64,000 nucleotides of DNA from DATMER01 sp963741305 (GTDB lineage Bacteria; Acidobacteriota; Thermoanaerobaculia; Multivoradales; UBA5704). The stretch lies in assembly GCA_963741305.1 (NCBI GenBank), contig CAVUHL010000003.1, forward strand, positions 6,262,001-6,326,000, written 5' to 3'. Under the pieces are notes generated by a model. It was not told the DNA's origin. It saw only the letters and a program-made list of their open reading frames with translations, and did no database searches. Shown here one piece after another: positions 63,958 to 64,000 of the stretch. Made by a program: the position numbers and the translations under genes. Numbering within the stretch: the first letter of the stretch is position 1; the number at the start of each line of letters is the position of its first letter.

Positions 63958-64000
63958 TCAGCGGTCCCCGAAAACCATCTCGGGAGGCGCGTCCGGATGC
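63958..64000 (-). CDS. C-terminal end of an upstream gene (partial)
   Basis: One minus-strand frame reads P-D-A-P-P-E-M-V-F-G-D-R followed by TGA (63960-63958), 5 bp before the nucleotidyltransferase ATG. Too short to identify. Its position suits a co-transcribed gene such as a sugar kinase, which is a guess. Confidence 0.4.
   Translation of the reverse strand, partial: HPDAPPEMVFGDR

Overview
High-GC bacterial chromosome. It is most likely an Acidobacteriota or a similar soil bacterium, judged from an Oar-like TonB receptor with an N-terminal regulatory-like domain, paired DUF2911 proteins, a Uma2 nuclease, CHAT proteins and an extracellular contractile injection system (eCIS). The lineage is an inference; the window has no rRNA. 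Core landmarks are mutS2, dnaG, rpoD, tRNA-Asn(GTT), pyrF, acs and hemH.

Layout. 1-15.7 kb: the baseplate half of an eCIS, all on the + strand with genes touching or overlapping. It holds two tube proteins, two small baseplate-associated proteins, a disordered linker protein, a LysM protein, hub and spike, PAAR tip, gp25, two J-like wedges, tail protein I, a fibre, an unknown protein and a large multi-domain glycosyltransferase. Sheath, ATPase and cap genes would lie left of the window. 15.7-23.2 kb: an orphan gene, a wax-synthase-like MBOAT operon with pyrF, a truncated NTPase-like remnant, an isolated small gene with its own promoter and terminator, a MEDS hybrid histidine kinase and an XRE regulator. 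23.4-29.7 kb: a small anti-sigma-like protein, mutS2, dnaG, rpoD and tRNA-Asn. 30-41 kb: a DUF3999-like protein, acs, and an operon of TonB receptor, Tat-exported LanC-like protein and peptidase E, then an esterase. 41-48 kb: a phenolic-lipid cluster (type III PKS, methyltransferase, ACP, fatty acyl-AMP ligase, flavoprotein) with a radical SAM gene downstream. 48-53 kb: an organoarsenical-type operon (glycosyltransferase, ArsM, radical SAM, metallophosphoesterase, flavoprotein). 53-55 kb: an AAA ATPase/TOPRIM pair resembling a defence module, then hemH. 56-64 kb: a duplicated DUF2911/HAD block around a CHAT-TM-SAF protein, Uma2, and a HAD-nucleotidyltransferase operon.

The most unusual signal is non-coding. 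Three intergenic regions (20.3-20.6, 40.75-41.19 and 60.9-61.3 kb) are packed with degenerate palindromic units repeating every 20-22 bp. Each region uses its own sequence, but three of the unit families share the same 5-3-5 inverted-repeat core. Two of the regions lie between convergent genes, and two run up to or into a stop codon. A second dispersed element of 100-156 bp with long inverted arms occurs four times. Three copies sit 0-4 bp after a stop codon, and the fourth is translated in frame inside an eCIS gene.
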